Notes under the pieces: generated by a model | The model's database searches: none | Told to the model about the DNA's origin: nothing | The model's input: the letters and a program-made list of their open reading frames with translations, nothing else | Position numbers and translations under genes: made by a program | NCBI GenBank assembly: GCA_905250125.1 | Contig: CAJNOL010000831.1 | Location: forward strand, 1 to 64,000 | DNA length: 64,000 nt | Direction of reading: 5' to 3' | From: Rotaria sordida | Lineage: Eukaryota; Rotifera; Eurotatoria; Philodinida; Philodinidae | In this document: one piece after another, positions 45,072 to 57,756 of the stretch | Numbering within the stretch: the first letter of the stretch is position 1 | How the letters are laid out: the number at the start of each line of letters is the position of its first letter

Positions 45072-46133
45072 TCAAGCGCATCGATGAACTGTAAAGCTGG
45101 AGGCGCCATTCGAAATCATTTCAGCAGCTTTGCATGCCAGTTCATAGCAACACAGAGCAAAGGGACTAAGTTTATCATCGCCACATACGGCACCCTTGAG
45201 AAGGCATACTGGATTGTCCGGGTCACCAGGATAGTGCTATGTCATACAGTAAAAATAAACATATATAAACAAAGGAAGTAAGTATAAATACTCCAAATTC
45301 ATTGGTTTGTGTCTCTTTCTCGAAAATAGACATATCCAAAGGCCATGGTTCTCCAGCCCACATAGCCCATATGCTGTGATCTTCATATTCGTTAGGACTA
45401 TCTACAAACGATGTCTTGCATTTTAGGAATAGATGAATCTCAAACAAGTGGATGAATGAGCAATGATTGAAGTCAAGCTGTAAGTGAGGTCATTGGTGAA
45501 TAACACTATACCCTGAATTGGGATGCAGGAGCATAGATAGGTTGCCTGAATATTTTGATTGAAAGATTTTTAGAATTATAGGATCAATAAGTTACCTCTG
45601 TTTTGTAGAAGCCAGGGAGTGACGACCGCATAATATCCAAGTGGAAGAAATATAGACCACTCACCACTGACGAAAGGTCCACCAATCAATGTTGTATTTT
45701 CTTACAAACAAAAGAATGGAAGAATACAATAACGGGCAAAAATGTTGTACAAAATTTCTGTAACTACCGATATCATGATCGACGATCATGCATAAATATC
45801 CATAATCGTACCTTCCCGGACAATCTGGACCAAGATAATTTTGAAATTGCTCACGTGTGCGCTGCCGAAGTTCCAGTGCTTCTTTCACGCCCTGAAATAG
45901 CAATACAGGAAAGTGTAATGGGTTTCAAGATGTAGGAAACATACCGATGGATTGAAAAGAGTATATGTGATGTGTAGATGATAGCTGATGATTGGAGGAG
46001 GAGGAGACGGAAGGATACGTTTAAGATCGGTTTTCTGCCGCTTCATGGTAACATGCGGATAGATTGTAGGATGAGCAACAAGACAGCTACAAGCGAATGC
46101 GGCAAGCAGTATGAAAGTGTGGGTTGCAACCAT
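45072..46133 (-). CDS. Secreted DOPA 4,5-dioxygenase family protein
   Basis: Six exons, 46133-45945, 45891-45768, 45700-45596, 45545-45512, 45397-45292 and 45236-45072, total 241 codons (240 aa) in phase. Residues 1-20 (MVATHTFILLAAFACSCLVA) are a signal peptide, so the protein should enter the secretory pathway. The family core follows: SYHLHITYTLF with an HxH pair, the DHDI segment, GGPFVSGEWSIFLP, LLQNRGNLSMLLHPNSG and DHSIWAMWAGEPWPLDMS. The conserved His residues are the likely metal ligands. The known reaction of the family is extradiol cleavage of DOPA, known from fungal betalain pigments and bacteria; the substrate here is not established. A C-terminal extension of about 55 residues carries about six Cys and may be disulphide-bonded. 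The very short fourth exon (34 bp) is set by phase and family fit. The family is patchy in animals, so transfer is possible. Confidence 0.8.
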
Positions 46134-49100
46134 TATCGTATTGGAAGAAGAAGATTGTTGTAATCAAAAACTGAAAAAAAAAAACGTTCAAATACATAAT
46201 AATGCCTCTTTCAGTGGCTGGACGATCCTCATAGAAGCAAAGAAGTCAAACGAGAAAGTGGCTTCATTCTACGATTGCTATTTATACAAAAGCATCAACC
46301 TTGTCATTCTTATTTTATCATTTGTAATGATGACTTAAACGAATTGTCTTATCTTATCTTTTCCGCGTCACTCTTTTCTTAGTCGACATTAATGATATAG
46401 GCAAGCAATAGCATGCAGCGAAAAGATGTCAAAACTGTGGACATGTTGCAAACTTCGTACATCGCAATCAAGATAATTAGTATACATGGAGAAACACTTG
46501 GCTACTTTTTCTTCACAGATCGCATCATAACTTTTAATTTGGTCACCTAGTAGTTTCTACAAGAAAAGATGGATTTCGTTTTACAAAAGCCACTTTGAAA
46601 ATTTCCAACTCAATAAGTAAGAAAGCTATGAGTGTTATGTATGAGATAGAAAAGAAACCCTCCACTGATGCCCATACTCCACATCCAACACCTACATCAC
46701 ACCTTTAGCTGATTAGTATGAATAGGTCATATTTATTTCACTAGACCACAATCACCTGAACCCTTATGGCAGACTTGTATCGAAAAATTGTTTTTTTATG
46801 ATCTTACTTTTGTGAAAAATAAATAAGTCAAATTCTTTACTGCACAAAAAACATTAAACACAACCATTCTAAATAAAAAATAATCAATACGATCATTTTT
46901 AAGATCTCGCCATTGCCCATGGTACTTTCCGGCGATTCCAATGATATATTACTGAGAACCTAGTAAGATCGTCGGCAATTTTATCGCGAGTAAATCGTAT
47001 AAACGGACGATTTTTTCACGATTTTCATAAAAAATCGCGATTAATCTACAATTTTTAAAAATCAATGAATGAATAGCTTTGATCAATTTTTCATAAAGAA
47101 ATTTTCAAGGAATTCGTTAAAAACTTCTCGAATGATCACAACAGGATTCTCGTGGACGTTTATGGGATATCCTTTGGAACCTAGTATGAGAGTTATGACT
47201 ATTGTAAAATTTCGTATATGATGTTGCTTATTGTTATATTCTCATGAGCTTTTCATAGGTCAGAGAAATGAATTTTTGCTTTTGCTCTCCACGTAAATAT
47301 AAAAATAAATTTTCGTTCTAATTATACTTACGAATGAAATTTTAGTTGATATTAACCTAATTAAAAAAAGAATGCAATGTATTTTTGTAAAATAATAATT
47401 GCTGATGCAATGGATATTGCAATTATTCTAAAGAAGAAAGAATATAATTTATTTTGTAAATCAGTACTTATCGTGTTATTATTCTTGAAATCGATCTAAA
47501 TGAAAATAAAGCAGTTTATTTCGTAAAATAATACACTCACCACCGAAGTTATTGTACATTAAAATAGTTCGTCTAATAAAATAAGATGGATTATACAGGA
47601 ACTGAAACAACAAAATAGTCATGTCTGCTTTATTATTGGTTGAAACTAATCAGAGAGTAAATATTCCGTTCGAAGTTCCAATCAGATACTATGCTACTGA
47701 TATATGAAAAATATTTTTTAAGACAAACTCATCAGAGTTTAGTTCTTCTTGCTTTCAGAAATAAAAAAACGCGAATAATTTTTATGTAGATGATTCTTAC
47801 GACGTTGTTTTTGAAATATTGCGGTTAATTGTCAAAATTTATGCGATTTTGATGACATGGGTTAAATGCCTAGTAATTATTCATTTTTTGTTTGAAACAT
47901 TTTTTTAATAAATATTTCCAATTTTGGTTAATATTAAAATGGTATATTTATGTTCCTGCACAGAGAAAATATACTATGCTGCTTATGTGTTGCTAGTATG
48001 GCACAAAAATATGATACAAGTCAGGAAAGCTTCGCATGAATTCATAGAAATCTCGATCTGTAAGTCGTATCATATCCATTGACAAATAATCACTATTAAG
48101 ATAAAGACTGGTGATAGATCTGAAGTTCATGAACTCAATATAGGACTCTTAAATAATTTCCAATAGCAGTGACGATACAATTTCTTTATCATTGATATAA
48201 TTCTATGAGTACTGCATCTTTTTTTTCAAATCTTGAATAGATATATAATCACTTTGTTTTTCCGTAAACGAATGACATCTGGACGATACAAATATGATTA
48301 CAAAAATAATGGGTATTTTTCAACAGTAGATACTATTCATTCAAAAGAACATATTACCACTTTGTCTCACTACTAAAATATATTAAAAATCATACTGTTC
48401 ATAGTATTAAATCAGTACACTTTGCGCATTAAATCTCTTTAAGTTTTTACGAACAGTTCAAATTCAATATTTATTGATCGTCGTAACGCATATAAACTTA
48501 TAAAAAACGACAAAACTACAGTTCTTTTGTTTTGATGTTAAGCTGAAATTTAGAATGTTCAACAGTAAGAGTCACTTATTTAATGTGATACACTAAATAG
48601 CATAGGTGATAGCGGAAGATAATGATACTAAGCTGAAGTGGTCATTCTATTATAATGATCTGGGAACTTTATATACACAAATCTAATGAAAGTCAGAGAT
48701 CAAAACTATTCGTTCTAACAGTTTAGAATGAAATTAAATATGTCAGTTACGAATGTAAACGTAAATTTAAGGCAAATCAGAAGTTAAAAATATTATTATA
48801 TTCTCAAAAAGTCCTGAAAATAATTTACAAGAACAATATGCCAAGAACGAATGCTCAAAACAAACCAGTGTTTGATATATCCGTAAGTCACTGTATACTT
48901 CTATAATCATCAATTGTACGGAATTCATTTGATTGGAATTGAAACAACGATTCAAATAATAAATTCTAGTATGTTGTCGAAATAAACGAAATAAAAAAAG
49001 ACATAATAAAATTATTAGCAAGGTCGACATCAGTCAATCGATTAAAAATTTTATATACAACTATATATCCCGGGTGGTAAACAAAAATACGAATTTTCTC

Positions 49101-52100
49101 GGATCAATGCTCTAGGCCCATTTATCAAGCTTCGGCATATGTAAGAAAATTAAAATCGATGACTGTTATATAGGAGAATAGTTGTTACATTATTGATCTT
49201 ACACAAAGACAATTTTTATACCCAGCAAAAGAAAGAACTTGCAATTCCTTCTCATTCGACATTTATTCTTTACTTTACGGTATAATTCCTTGCTTAATAA
49301 ATAATGGTGGTGGTGCTGCTATGGATGTTATTGATACTAATGATAATGATGACTCAAATGTTAGACAAGATGTTTTTACTTTTTTCAGGTACTGAGATAC
49401 TATATGAGAAGAATTCGCTTATGTACAGCTAAAATACAAAAAATAAACTGGATAATCATCACATCCAGATTACATTAAGAATAGTTCTGGTAAATCTTAG
49501 TTTGAATTAAATGAATTTATAGTCAAGAGAACATTCTTTAAAACCTGCAATTATGGTTGCGCTCAAGGAAAAAATAACTACCATCAAAGAAGCTGGCAAT
49601 AAATTCAACGAAAAAAAAATTAACGAATCAGAAGTGTTATTGAAAGTAACTTGACAGTACCAAATACTAAAAAAATGTCGAAAGTGGTTGCTGCATAAAT
49701 CAATCAACTTGCGTAATGTTTTCGATAAATTGACTCTCAACATTTATAAACATCACCCATAGGCATCATTATATAGAATTTAATCACAACTTAATAAAAT
49801 CAAAAATATAATTGGCATGTTACAAAAATTATTTCGTAATTTTCAATTATGACTTTAGAAGTTCGATTATAAAGTCTATGCAAGTATGATGAAATCCCAT
49901 TCTATGATGCTTTCGCCTTTTTTCTTAAGGCTCTATCAATTGCAGAAACGAGGGGGCATTGTTTCAAAAAGGCAGTGAGCAAATCAATGTATAAAAATCC
50001 TAAAATTCTACAGTGTGACTAACCTTATTATGGTTGGATCCTACAAGAAAATTGTTAACACAATCTATCACTTATTGGACAGGCCGATTAGATATTTTCC
50101 TTTATGATATGAAGCAACGACATATCTTCATTGTGTATTTTTAAAATGTTTAAAATGATAATAAAATTATATCTTCATTTTGTTGACTTATACGACACGT
50201 TTGATGACTTTGTTAGAATTATTTAGGTTCTAGCTATGTGTATGGGTATTTTATAAGATTACTTTAGAATAAAATTGAATTGATCAACGATATTCATGTG
50301 TTGTTTTTGATGAAGATGGGTTTAGAATGTTGATCTTATGAGTAATTGCAAGGTAATTTCAGCAATAAATAAGGAGGAAAAAACTGTCTTTAAAATAAGA
50401 AGCATTTCACTAGATGGACGACAGAGATACAATGACAAGAGAGATATAAAATATAAAGACTTAAGGCATTTTCTCCTATAATCATATTTACGCATTGCTT
50501 TGATCGTAATACGCTTTGCGTTTCAGGCGAAGGGAAAACAGTGCATTTTGACTCTTTACACATCACGATTCCAAAAAACTCTGAAAAAATTTGCGAAACT
50601 TGATGAGATTTCAAGAGATTTGTTGAGAGTTGAAAAGAGTTCAAGATTCATAGAACTTGTAGTTTTGTATTTTGTCTCAGGCTCTATCTGAAGCGATAAG
50701 TTGCATATGATGAAAGCTCAGAACATATTTTTTCTAGCAGAAGACGAGTTGACTTTCATAATAGATTATAGTTCTCGCTAGAATAGTATTGATTGCTGTT
50801 GACCAGTTATGTCCTAGAAAGAAACATGCGAATAGTGCTTAGTCGATGAATGATAGTGCGCAAAATAAATTTCTAATGTTGCTGATAACGTATATAGAAA
50901 AGTCCGAAATAGACCATAATACTGTATAGATTAAATGATATTTTCTTGTAATCTAAATATTTTTTCAACAGAATATAAACGCTGTCTCTTACTCAGTTGA
51001 ATGCTGTACGACCGATTCCACCCATAAGATCCCGAAACATAGTAGGAAGCTAGAAGTATGAATACAATATGCATATCCAGTAGCTGAATTTTTCCGCTTC
51101 CGACAGGAAACAGTCATAACCGAATAGTGGTAGCCGTCGGACACGATCATCATAATACAATTTTCAAGCTCTTATCATTTTCCGACGTTTTCCAGCCGGA
51201 CGAGAGTTCCAAGATGCTAGCTTTAGTCGAATAGGTTCAGATGGGTTAATTCAATTGCATTGGGCATTTATTTGTCACCGGACATAAGATATATATTTTT
51301 TTAAATCAACAAATAAATATCTGAATGGTTAAATGGATGATGTTGTTTGTGATACTGGTCTTGGTCGTGATTGTGATGATCAACAAGACATACGCAACAA
51401 CTTGAAGAACTTGATAATGGCTTTTAAGCTACAGTCAAAAATTCATTCAGACATTTATTCGTTGATTTAAATTTTATATGCATTAGATAAATAAAAAATA
51501 ATCCCATATATAAGATCTCATTTATTTATTAAAATATTAATCAAACGTATCGAAAATTTTTGTTTCATTATTAAAATTATTGATCAATTTATAGAATTTC
51601 TTATTTGAACGGAAAAACAAATAATTATGGGGGAAAAAACGTTTAATATTGATAGATGATTCGAAAATGAAATAGTTTGTGTTTGTTTTAAAAACATTAA
51701 TTTATCTCTAATTTAGATTACAACGATGATTTTTCAACGTCACTACAAAGAAATTTACATGTCTTTCGCACATTTTTTTGAGTATTTCTCGATCTAGAAA
51801 TATTGGTCGACTCAATGTGTTATTAAACATTTCTCTCTGTTAGAGAACGCAATTAATGATTAATTAAAAATTAGGATATATGCTGAGTATTTGCTTTCAT
51901 TTCGTAAGAGAATTACTAATTGACATAATAGAAGAAAGAATCATGATTGACCGATCAAGCCGAACAAGAATCTGAAAATAATTATGAGATACCTAAAATT
52001 TACTGAAATTCAGGCAAGATTCTTGTCTGATATTCAAAACAATGTTACGTAGCATCTACGTATGCATGTATGTAAATATAAACGGCTGCACATTATCTAT

Positions 52101-52801
52101 TTATATGACATATGAGTTGCATGCAGATATCAGTTAAATAAATATATTGGATAGAAAAGATATATTTATTGATTTATAAGTGAATCGAATTATAGTTGAT
52201 TTTAGAGTTTCCAAGGAAATGTTATCAAAAAAGAGGCCTTCACGATAGATTAATTATTATTCATTCTTTGCGATGAACATGAAGCACAAAATTATAATAA
52301 AATGTATGTTTTTTTTTTAATTTAAAAACAAATATTTATATCATTTCTTTCTTTTCCTTCGTAATACATATGTCAGTTTTCTTGATTAAATTTTATTGAT
52401 GTAAAACATACTTGAACAATACATTTAAAATTAGGATCAGCAACTATTTAAAAAAATTGCGTTGAACTAGCAATTCATTCTGCACAATTATTTTAGTTCG
52501 TTTTTTAATACAGTTTTGGAAGAACTACATATCGATCGATATGAACGAATCAACCAAGAAATACTTGTTTAATTAGGAGATTCATTTTTAGTAATAGCAA
52601 TGAGCCTATAGATTAGCTGTGCTACAATTCATACAGTTGTACGCGTTGAAGCATCTTCTGCACAATGCAAAACTAGGTATAATGTCGATTTTTTTTCAGA
52701 TCTTTGCTTTCTGCTTGTGCAGGAAAGCGAAATATTTTTCAACAAGAAGCTGTTCATTCCTTGCTACTATTATATATTAATTGAAAATAAATTTTATCTA
52801 C
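46134..52801. other. Gene desert of about 6.7 kb, nothing recognised
   Basis: AT-rich DNA without motif-bearing ORFs. All open frames are short, lack splice partners and start mostly at non-ATG codons. A G/T-rich block (complementary sense) lies at about 46665-46715. A short sequence with CGATTTTT/AAAAATCG palindromic words is at 46990-47050. No tRNA or rRNA was found. Confidence 0.5.
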
Positions 52802-53166
52802 TACCCAGGAGAATCATTCCAACAATCGGATCCGATCGGATTCCTATCGGATTCGATCTGATTTTATTGGAATTTCTATAAATCCGACGAAATCCTATAG
52901 GAATCCGGGAGACGATCCTACTAACGGAACCTTAGTGTCTAGACATTATAGGATCCTACTATCGGATTCCGATAGTAATTCATTGTATAAATATGACTGG
53001 TCTCTAGTATTGGGTTGAAATGCCAATTAGCACGTAATTAAGAAAATAGGTTTCGCCCGTCAGATCCGTTAGTCGATCCGTTTCCCGGAATCCCATAGGA
53101 TTTTGTCGGATAGTCGGATCCGATCAGATCCGATTGGATCCGGTATCGGATTCATTCACCTGGGTA
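52802..53166. mobile_element. Short TIR element, about 365 bp, packed with GGATC/CGGAT words
   Basis: The ends TACCCAGGAGAAT and its complement ATTCACCTGGGTA are inverted repeats flanked by TA, as in Tc1/mariner-type insertions. Inward, both arms carry many copies of CGGATCCGAT, CGGATTC and CTATCGGATT in both orientations, so the DNA can fold extensively and is richer in GC than the surroundings. A non-related AT-rich spacer is at about 52980-53065. No ORF. The superfamily is inferred only from the TA flank. Confidence 0.7.
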
Positions 53167-53818
53167 TTAATGAACATCTACAAGTAGATGTTTAATATGA
53201 TATACTTGAAGAAAGTGATTTACGAGTGTTGTACAAGATAAAGTATCATTAAGCTTGACACATTTATCTGTAAAGAAAATCTAAAACAAAATCTCAACAT
53301 GAACACTAAACAAAGAAAAAATGACTGAGATAAAGTTTTTTCTTTTCCTTTCTTTTATGAACAATTATCTCTTCAATGAACCCATCAATTAAAATTTCGT
53401 TCTAGTGTAGCTACTTTAGCGCTATATAATAAACAAAGACGTCATTGTCAACCGAATCTGACTGGAAGGATATGATTCGATTCAGTTTCGATCTCTAATC
53501 CTTATCTAGATTATATCAAGTAAAACAGATTCACTGTAGAAACGTATTTCACTTTTAAACGCAGGCGAACTTTGTATTTACAGGTATTTAAGTATACACG
53601 AAAACTTACACGCATCTATTAATAAAATGTTGATAAAGGTAGATTTTTCTTCTGTTGTGGATAAACATAAAAAACGACAATGTTTATTTATGTTAATAAT
53701 TGATAATGGTCTTAATAAGTGCACAGTAAAGAGAAAGAAAAAGAAATACACTATAAATATCTTTCAAATTGATGAGAGAAAAAGCAATAGACGTTTTGTA
53801 TGAGCTATTTATAACGAA
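53167..53818. other. Intergenic, 5' flank of arginine deiminase gene
   Basis: No gene is seen. A TATTTAAG-like box occurs near 53583, too far from the ATG to be called with confidence. Confidence 0.4.
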
Positions 53819-55123
53819 ATGAAAGCATCTGGAACGAGAACCAAAGATATATTCGTGGAATTTGGTGTTGGTGTTGAATCAGAATGTGGCAAATTAGACA
53901 TCGTACTTATGCATCGACCAGGTCGAGAACTTCTTCGATTAAACAAAGATAATCTTCATTATCTTCTTTATGATGCTTTTCCTAATATCACTGAAACACA
54001 TCAGTCTCATGATTTCTTTTCTCAATATTTACGTGATCATGGAACACATGTGCTTTATCTAACAGATCTCTTACATGAAACACTTATGTTTAGTGATAAA
54101 GCACGTCATACATTAATTAATGGTATTGTTGCTCATTCATATTTTAGTTATGGTAATCAACAATCAGCTGCAATGGCACTTCAACAATGGTTACTTGAAC
54201 GTACACCTGAACAATTAACTAAAGATGTTATTGGTGGTGTAGCTTGTTCAAAAGATGAATTAGGTATATCTGAATATACTCAAACTCTTATAGAAGCTAA
54301 TGATTCAACAAATCATTTTATTATTCCACCATTACCTAATCTTTTATTTATGCGTGATACATTTTCAATTATTGAAAAAAATGTTTTTATTTGGGAAATG
54401 GCTAAACCAGCACGACAAAATGAACCACTTCTATTACGTATTATCTTTCGATATCATCCATATTTATCAACTTGTGGTTTAAAAATTATTGAATGGGAAA
54501 GAAAATATGATAATAATAATGAATATCCAACAATTGAAGGTGGTGATATTGCTTATCTTGGTCAAGGTATATTACTTATTGGTTGTAGTGAACGAACAAA
54601 TCGAATTGGTATTGAAGAACTTGCAAGTACAGGTCTCTTTCGTCAAGTCATTGCTATTATTATACCTCCACGACGTACATATATGCATTTAGATACTGTA
54701 CTTAGTTCTGTTGGTCAACATGCATTTACATTACATGGTCCATTAGCTGAAACTATGGAAGTATTTACAGTTGAAAATCAAAGTATTAATAGTAAAATAT
54801 TTTCAAAACCAAAATGGATTTCACATGGATGTAATGTTCGTCAAGCTCTTCAAAAACTTCTTAATGATCCTAAACTTATTTTTTATGATGCTCAAGATGA
54901 AGAAACATCTATTTATGAACAACAACAATGTCGTCATAATGTTGTTGTTATTGATGATTATCATGTAATGATTTATGCTGGTAGTGATTCAGAAAAAGGT
55001 ATTGTTACTCAAATGACTTATAATAATATTTGTCGAGTTGGTCAAGTTCCTCCTCAAGGTTTATCAGAAGGTGGTGGTGGTGTTCACTGTATGACTAATG
55101 CTATTCGACGACGAGCTAAATAA
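53819..55123 (+). CDS. arcA: Arginine deiminase (arginine to citrulline + ammonia)
   Basis: An intronless ORF of 434 aa, the usual length for the family. It should hydrolyse L-arginine to citrulline and ammonium, the first step of the arginine dihydrolase pathway. The guanidine-modifying fold is recognised by its motifs. MHRPG is at 31-35, FMRDTFS at 177-183 (D180), EGGD at 240-243 (E240), YMHLDTV at 288-294 (catalytic H290, D292) and GGGGVHCMTNAIRRR at 418-432 (nucleophile C424). All catalytic residues match those known for bacterial ArcA. There is no signal or mitochondrial presequence, so it is probably cytosolic. The family is mainly bacterial, archaeal and protist, and its presence here suggests horizontal transfer. 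Codon use is strongly A/T-ending like neighbouring genes, so any transfer is old. Genes for the next steps (ornithine carbamoyltransferase, carbamate kinase) are not in the window. AATAAA at 55251-55256 follows the gene. Confidence 0.95.
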   Translation: MKASGTRTKDIFVEFGVGVESECGKLDIVLMHRPGRELLRLNKDNLHYLLYDAFPNITETHQSHDFFSQYLRDHGTHVLYLTDLLHETLMFSDKARHTLINGIVAHSYFSYGNQQSAAMALQQWLLERTPEQLTKDVIGGVACSKDELGISEYTQTLIEANDSTNHFIIPPLPNLLFMRDTFSIIEKNVFIWEMAKPARQNEPLLLRIIFRYHPYLSTCGLKIIEWERKYDNNNEYPTIEGGDIAYLGQGILLIGCSERTNRIGIEELASTGLFRQVIAIIIPPRRTYMHLDTVLSSVGQHAFTLHGPLAETMEVFTVENQSINSKIFSKPKWISHGCNVRQALQKLLNDPKLIFYDAQDEETSIYEQQQCRHNVVVIDDYHVMIYAGSDSEKGIVTQMTYNNICRVGQVPPQGLSEGGGGVHCMTNAIRRRAK

Positions 55124-56241
55124 CTTTGTTGTGGTTTTTTTTTCTTTTCATACATTTCAATAATGTGTTTCATATTTAACAGCTTTTATTTGCCATATTT
55201 TATTGTTATCATGTTGTTACATACTATATTTAAAATTTACACTCACTATAAATAAACATGATGACATTCAACGCCATTTTTTCAAATAGAATTATAAGAA
55301 GAAATAAAATATGAAAAATGATTTGGAATACAGAGACATGCACACACACAGTTTGAATTTTTCAAAATTTAAATAAAGTTTATGAATTGATGAACGATGA
55401 GCATGGAAACATTGACATTAAAAAGTTAAACATGCATAAACAAAAAATAATGAAGATAAGGAGAGTGTGGATGAGAATGAAGAGAAGACTAGGCAAACAT
55501 CCAAATTGTTTTGTGTCGTTTTCGTCTAAATGAAGATAAATGTCCTTATCGAGTGTACCGAATAACACAACATTTATCCATTGGTAGAAAATTGAAGCAA
55601 GAGAATGATACTAGACTATATCAAAAGAAGTATTTCGGCAAGTTACTAGAGTCAATCAAAAAAAAAAAGAATAATAAGTCCAATGAATTTATATTGTTTT
55701 TCAATTCAGTTTATTGATATACTTCATAATCAATGAGATAAGTTTGAAATATTAAAATTTCGTTTACTAGATTTGGATACATGCTGAGAGAAGACTAACA
55801 CTTACATTCCATCGATCTTTCAATATCGAAAATATTGTCATTCAAATTAAATTTTATGTAAGAATTTATTTTCTTCTTTGTTATCCTATCATCATTATTT
55901 TAATCTGTATTTTTCTATTTTGTTTCATTAGCATCATTATCAAACCGTAGACAACAAAAAAAAAAAATATATAAGACGAAGTTTTAAGAACAATAAACAT
56001 AAGATGAGGAAAAAAAATAAATGAAGAAAAAAAGAAAAATATTAATTGCACACGTAAATCTGACATATACATAGATATAGATGAATAGAGACACAAAAAA
56101 AAAGAAATTCAATGATTTAGCGTACATTCTCTTCTTTTTTTTTTTCTTTTACAAGAGTAAAATGTACACACACATGCCCAATACTACAATGTGGTATAGT
56201 TATGTCACGGGTAGAATGAAAAATGAGAAAAGACATAAATG
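55124..56241. other. Intergenic between convergent genes, nothing recognised
   Basis: 3' flanks of the arginine deiminase and Cks genes. AT-rich with poly-A/T tracts. No ORF with motifs. Confidence 0.5.
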
Positions 56242-56716
56242 CTATTTCATATGTAAGGCATTGTACTGTTGTTGTTGAGCTTGAGCAGCAGCTGCAGCAG
56301 CAGCTGCTCGTTGCTGTTGAACTTGTTGACTAATCTTGAGCGAACGACGAAATATCAAAATATGTGGTTCTAAAACAAAGAAAAGTTTTTATTTTATTTT
56401 TTTGTTCGCCTTCTATTCACAATTATTTTTCATTTTACCTGGTTCATGTATCATAAAATGAACCCAACCAAGTGATTGTTGAACCCCAAGATGACGCCAT
56501 TCATGTTCAGTTAATAATCGACCTTTCGGTACTTTCTTTGCAATTTCTTTGGGCAAAATAACATGACGATATTCATACATTTCCTTAATATAGAAATAAA
56601 TTTCAATTAAATATTAAATAAAAAAGACTTTTCCTTACATCTTTATATGTATCTGAATAATAGATCTGTTCTTTATGTGATTCTTTTTCTTTTTGTGCAG
56701 CGTCTTTAGCGGCCAT
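56242..56716 (-). CDS. CKS1: Cyclin-dependent kinase regulatory subunit (Cks), canonical copy
   Basis: Three exons, 56716-56639, 56583-56439 and 56369-56242, give 116 aa. Cks proteins bind CDKs and dock phosphorylated substrates during the cell cycle. The core is close to animal Cks1: [37 protein letters not shown] and [12 protein letters not shown], with the HxPEPH hinge and the Arg/Ser/Trp anion pocket intact. It differs from the roughly 79-residue vertebrate form by a charged N-terminal extension of about 20 residues and a Gln/Ala-rich C-terminal tail (seven Ala in a row, then Gln-rich). Introns are 55-70 bp. A second copy lies directly upstream with introns at the same places. Confidence 0.95.
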
Positions 56717-56921
56717 TGTTAATGAAAAATATATATATAAATCACGACAAATGAAAATATTTTTCTTCTAATCTAAAATAAATTAAATTTTCAATGAACG
56801 AATGAAATAAAAAAAAAATATGTTTAACAAATATAAATTGATATGATAAAGTTATCTGACAACTACGGAAAAGAAAATTTCAACACTTAAGAAATAACAA
56901 AAAAAGAAACACATTGCTTAT

Positions 56922-57521
56922 TTATCCATCACAATGACTTTCAAAGCCTGATTCATTAAATTCTTCATTAATATTACTATTAATCATTTTAAAATGATTA
57001 ACAGTCATTCGAAGTCCACTACGTATAATCATACTATTTTTGAGATTTGTTGAATCACCAAGTGGATAATTTGTTGATGTATTTATTGTTGCACTAATAG
57101 GAATACGTGTTGTAGGAAAATGTGTATTTTGTTGTTGTGTTAATGGATCAGGTTCAATACGATATTTTAATAAACGACGAAACATAAGAACAAATGGTTC
57201 TAAATATAAAATTAATAATAAAGACAAAAAACTAAAATAAGAATTTTACCCGGTTTATGTATAAGATAATGTTCCCAATGAGATCCTTGTTTAATACCTA
57301 ATGCACGCCATTCACATTCGTCCATTAATCGATTTTTTGGTATTAATGAAACCATACTTTTATCCAAAATAACATGTCTATATTGATAAGTATCATCTTC
57401 ATCTAGAAAAAAGAAAAACATTTTAACATATATTTAATTTTTTGTTTTTTTGAATATAACAAAATTTTAACATACATGTTGATGAATAACGTGGTGGCTT
57501 TAATTGTTGATTCGATGGCAT
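56922..57521 (-). CDS. Diverged Cks paralogue with long C-terminal extension
   Basis: Three exons, 57521-57476, 57402-57250 and 57199-56922, give 158 aa. The Cks fold is clear: YQYRHVILDKSMVSLIP, ECEWRALGIKQGSHWEHYLI and HKPEPFVLMFRRLLKYRI. The HxPEPH hinge has become HKPEPF, and the residues after the first strand differ, so CDK or phosphate binding may be altered. The C-terminal tail of about 85 residues is Asn/Ser/Thr-rich with no known domain. Intron positions match those of the neighbouring canonical copy 200 bp away, so this is a tandem duplication followed by divergence. The frame is intact, which argues against a pseudogene. A regulatory or germline-specific role is speculation. Confidence 0.9.
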
Positions 57522-57756
57522 GTTATTAATTTTTATTTTTTTTTCAATGGCTAAATCTAAAAAGGACACACCAACAACAACAACAACAACAAGGAAATGT
57601 CTAATAATTGATCGAAAAAAGAAAAAAAAAATTGAACATGTTTATCTTCTTCGGAAAAATAAACTGATTTCTTTTTTTTACAAGAAAACAAAACAACAAA
57701 TTAGTCTTTCTTCACTCGATCAAAATCATACGACTAGACATATTTATTTATTTTAT

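Noticed and set aside
54300-54968. Several short plus-strand ORFs inside arginine deiminase
   Set aside because: They are out-of-frame shadows of an intact conserved enzyme.
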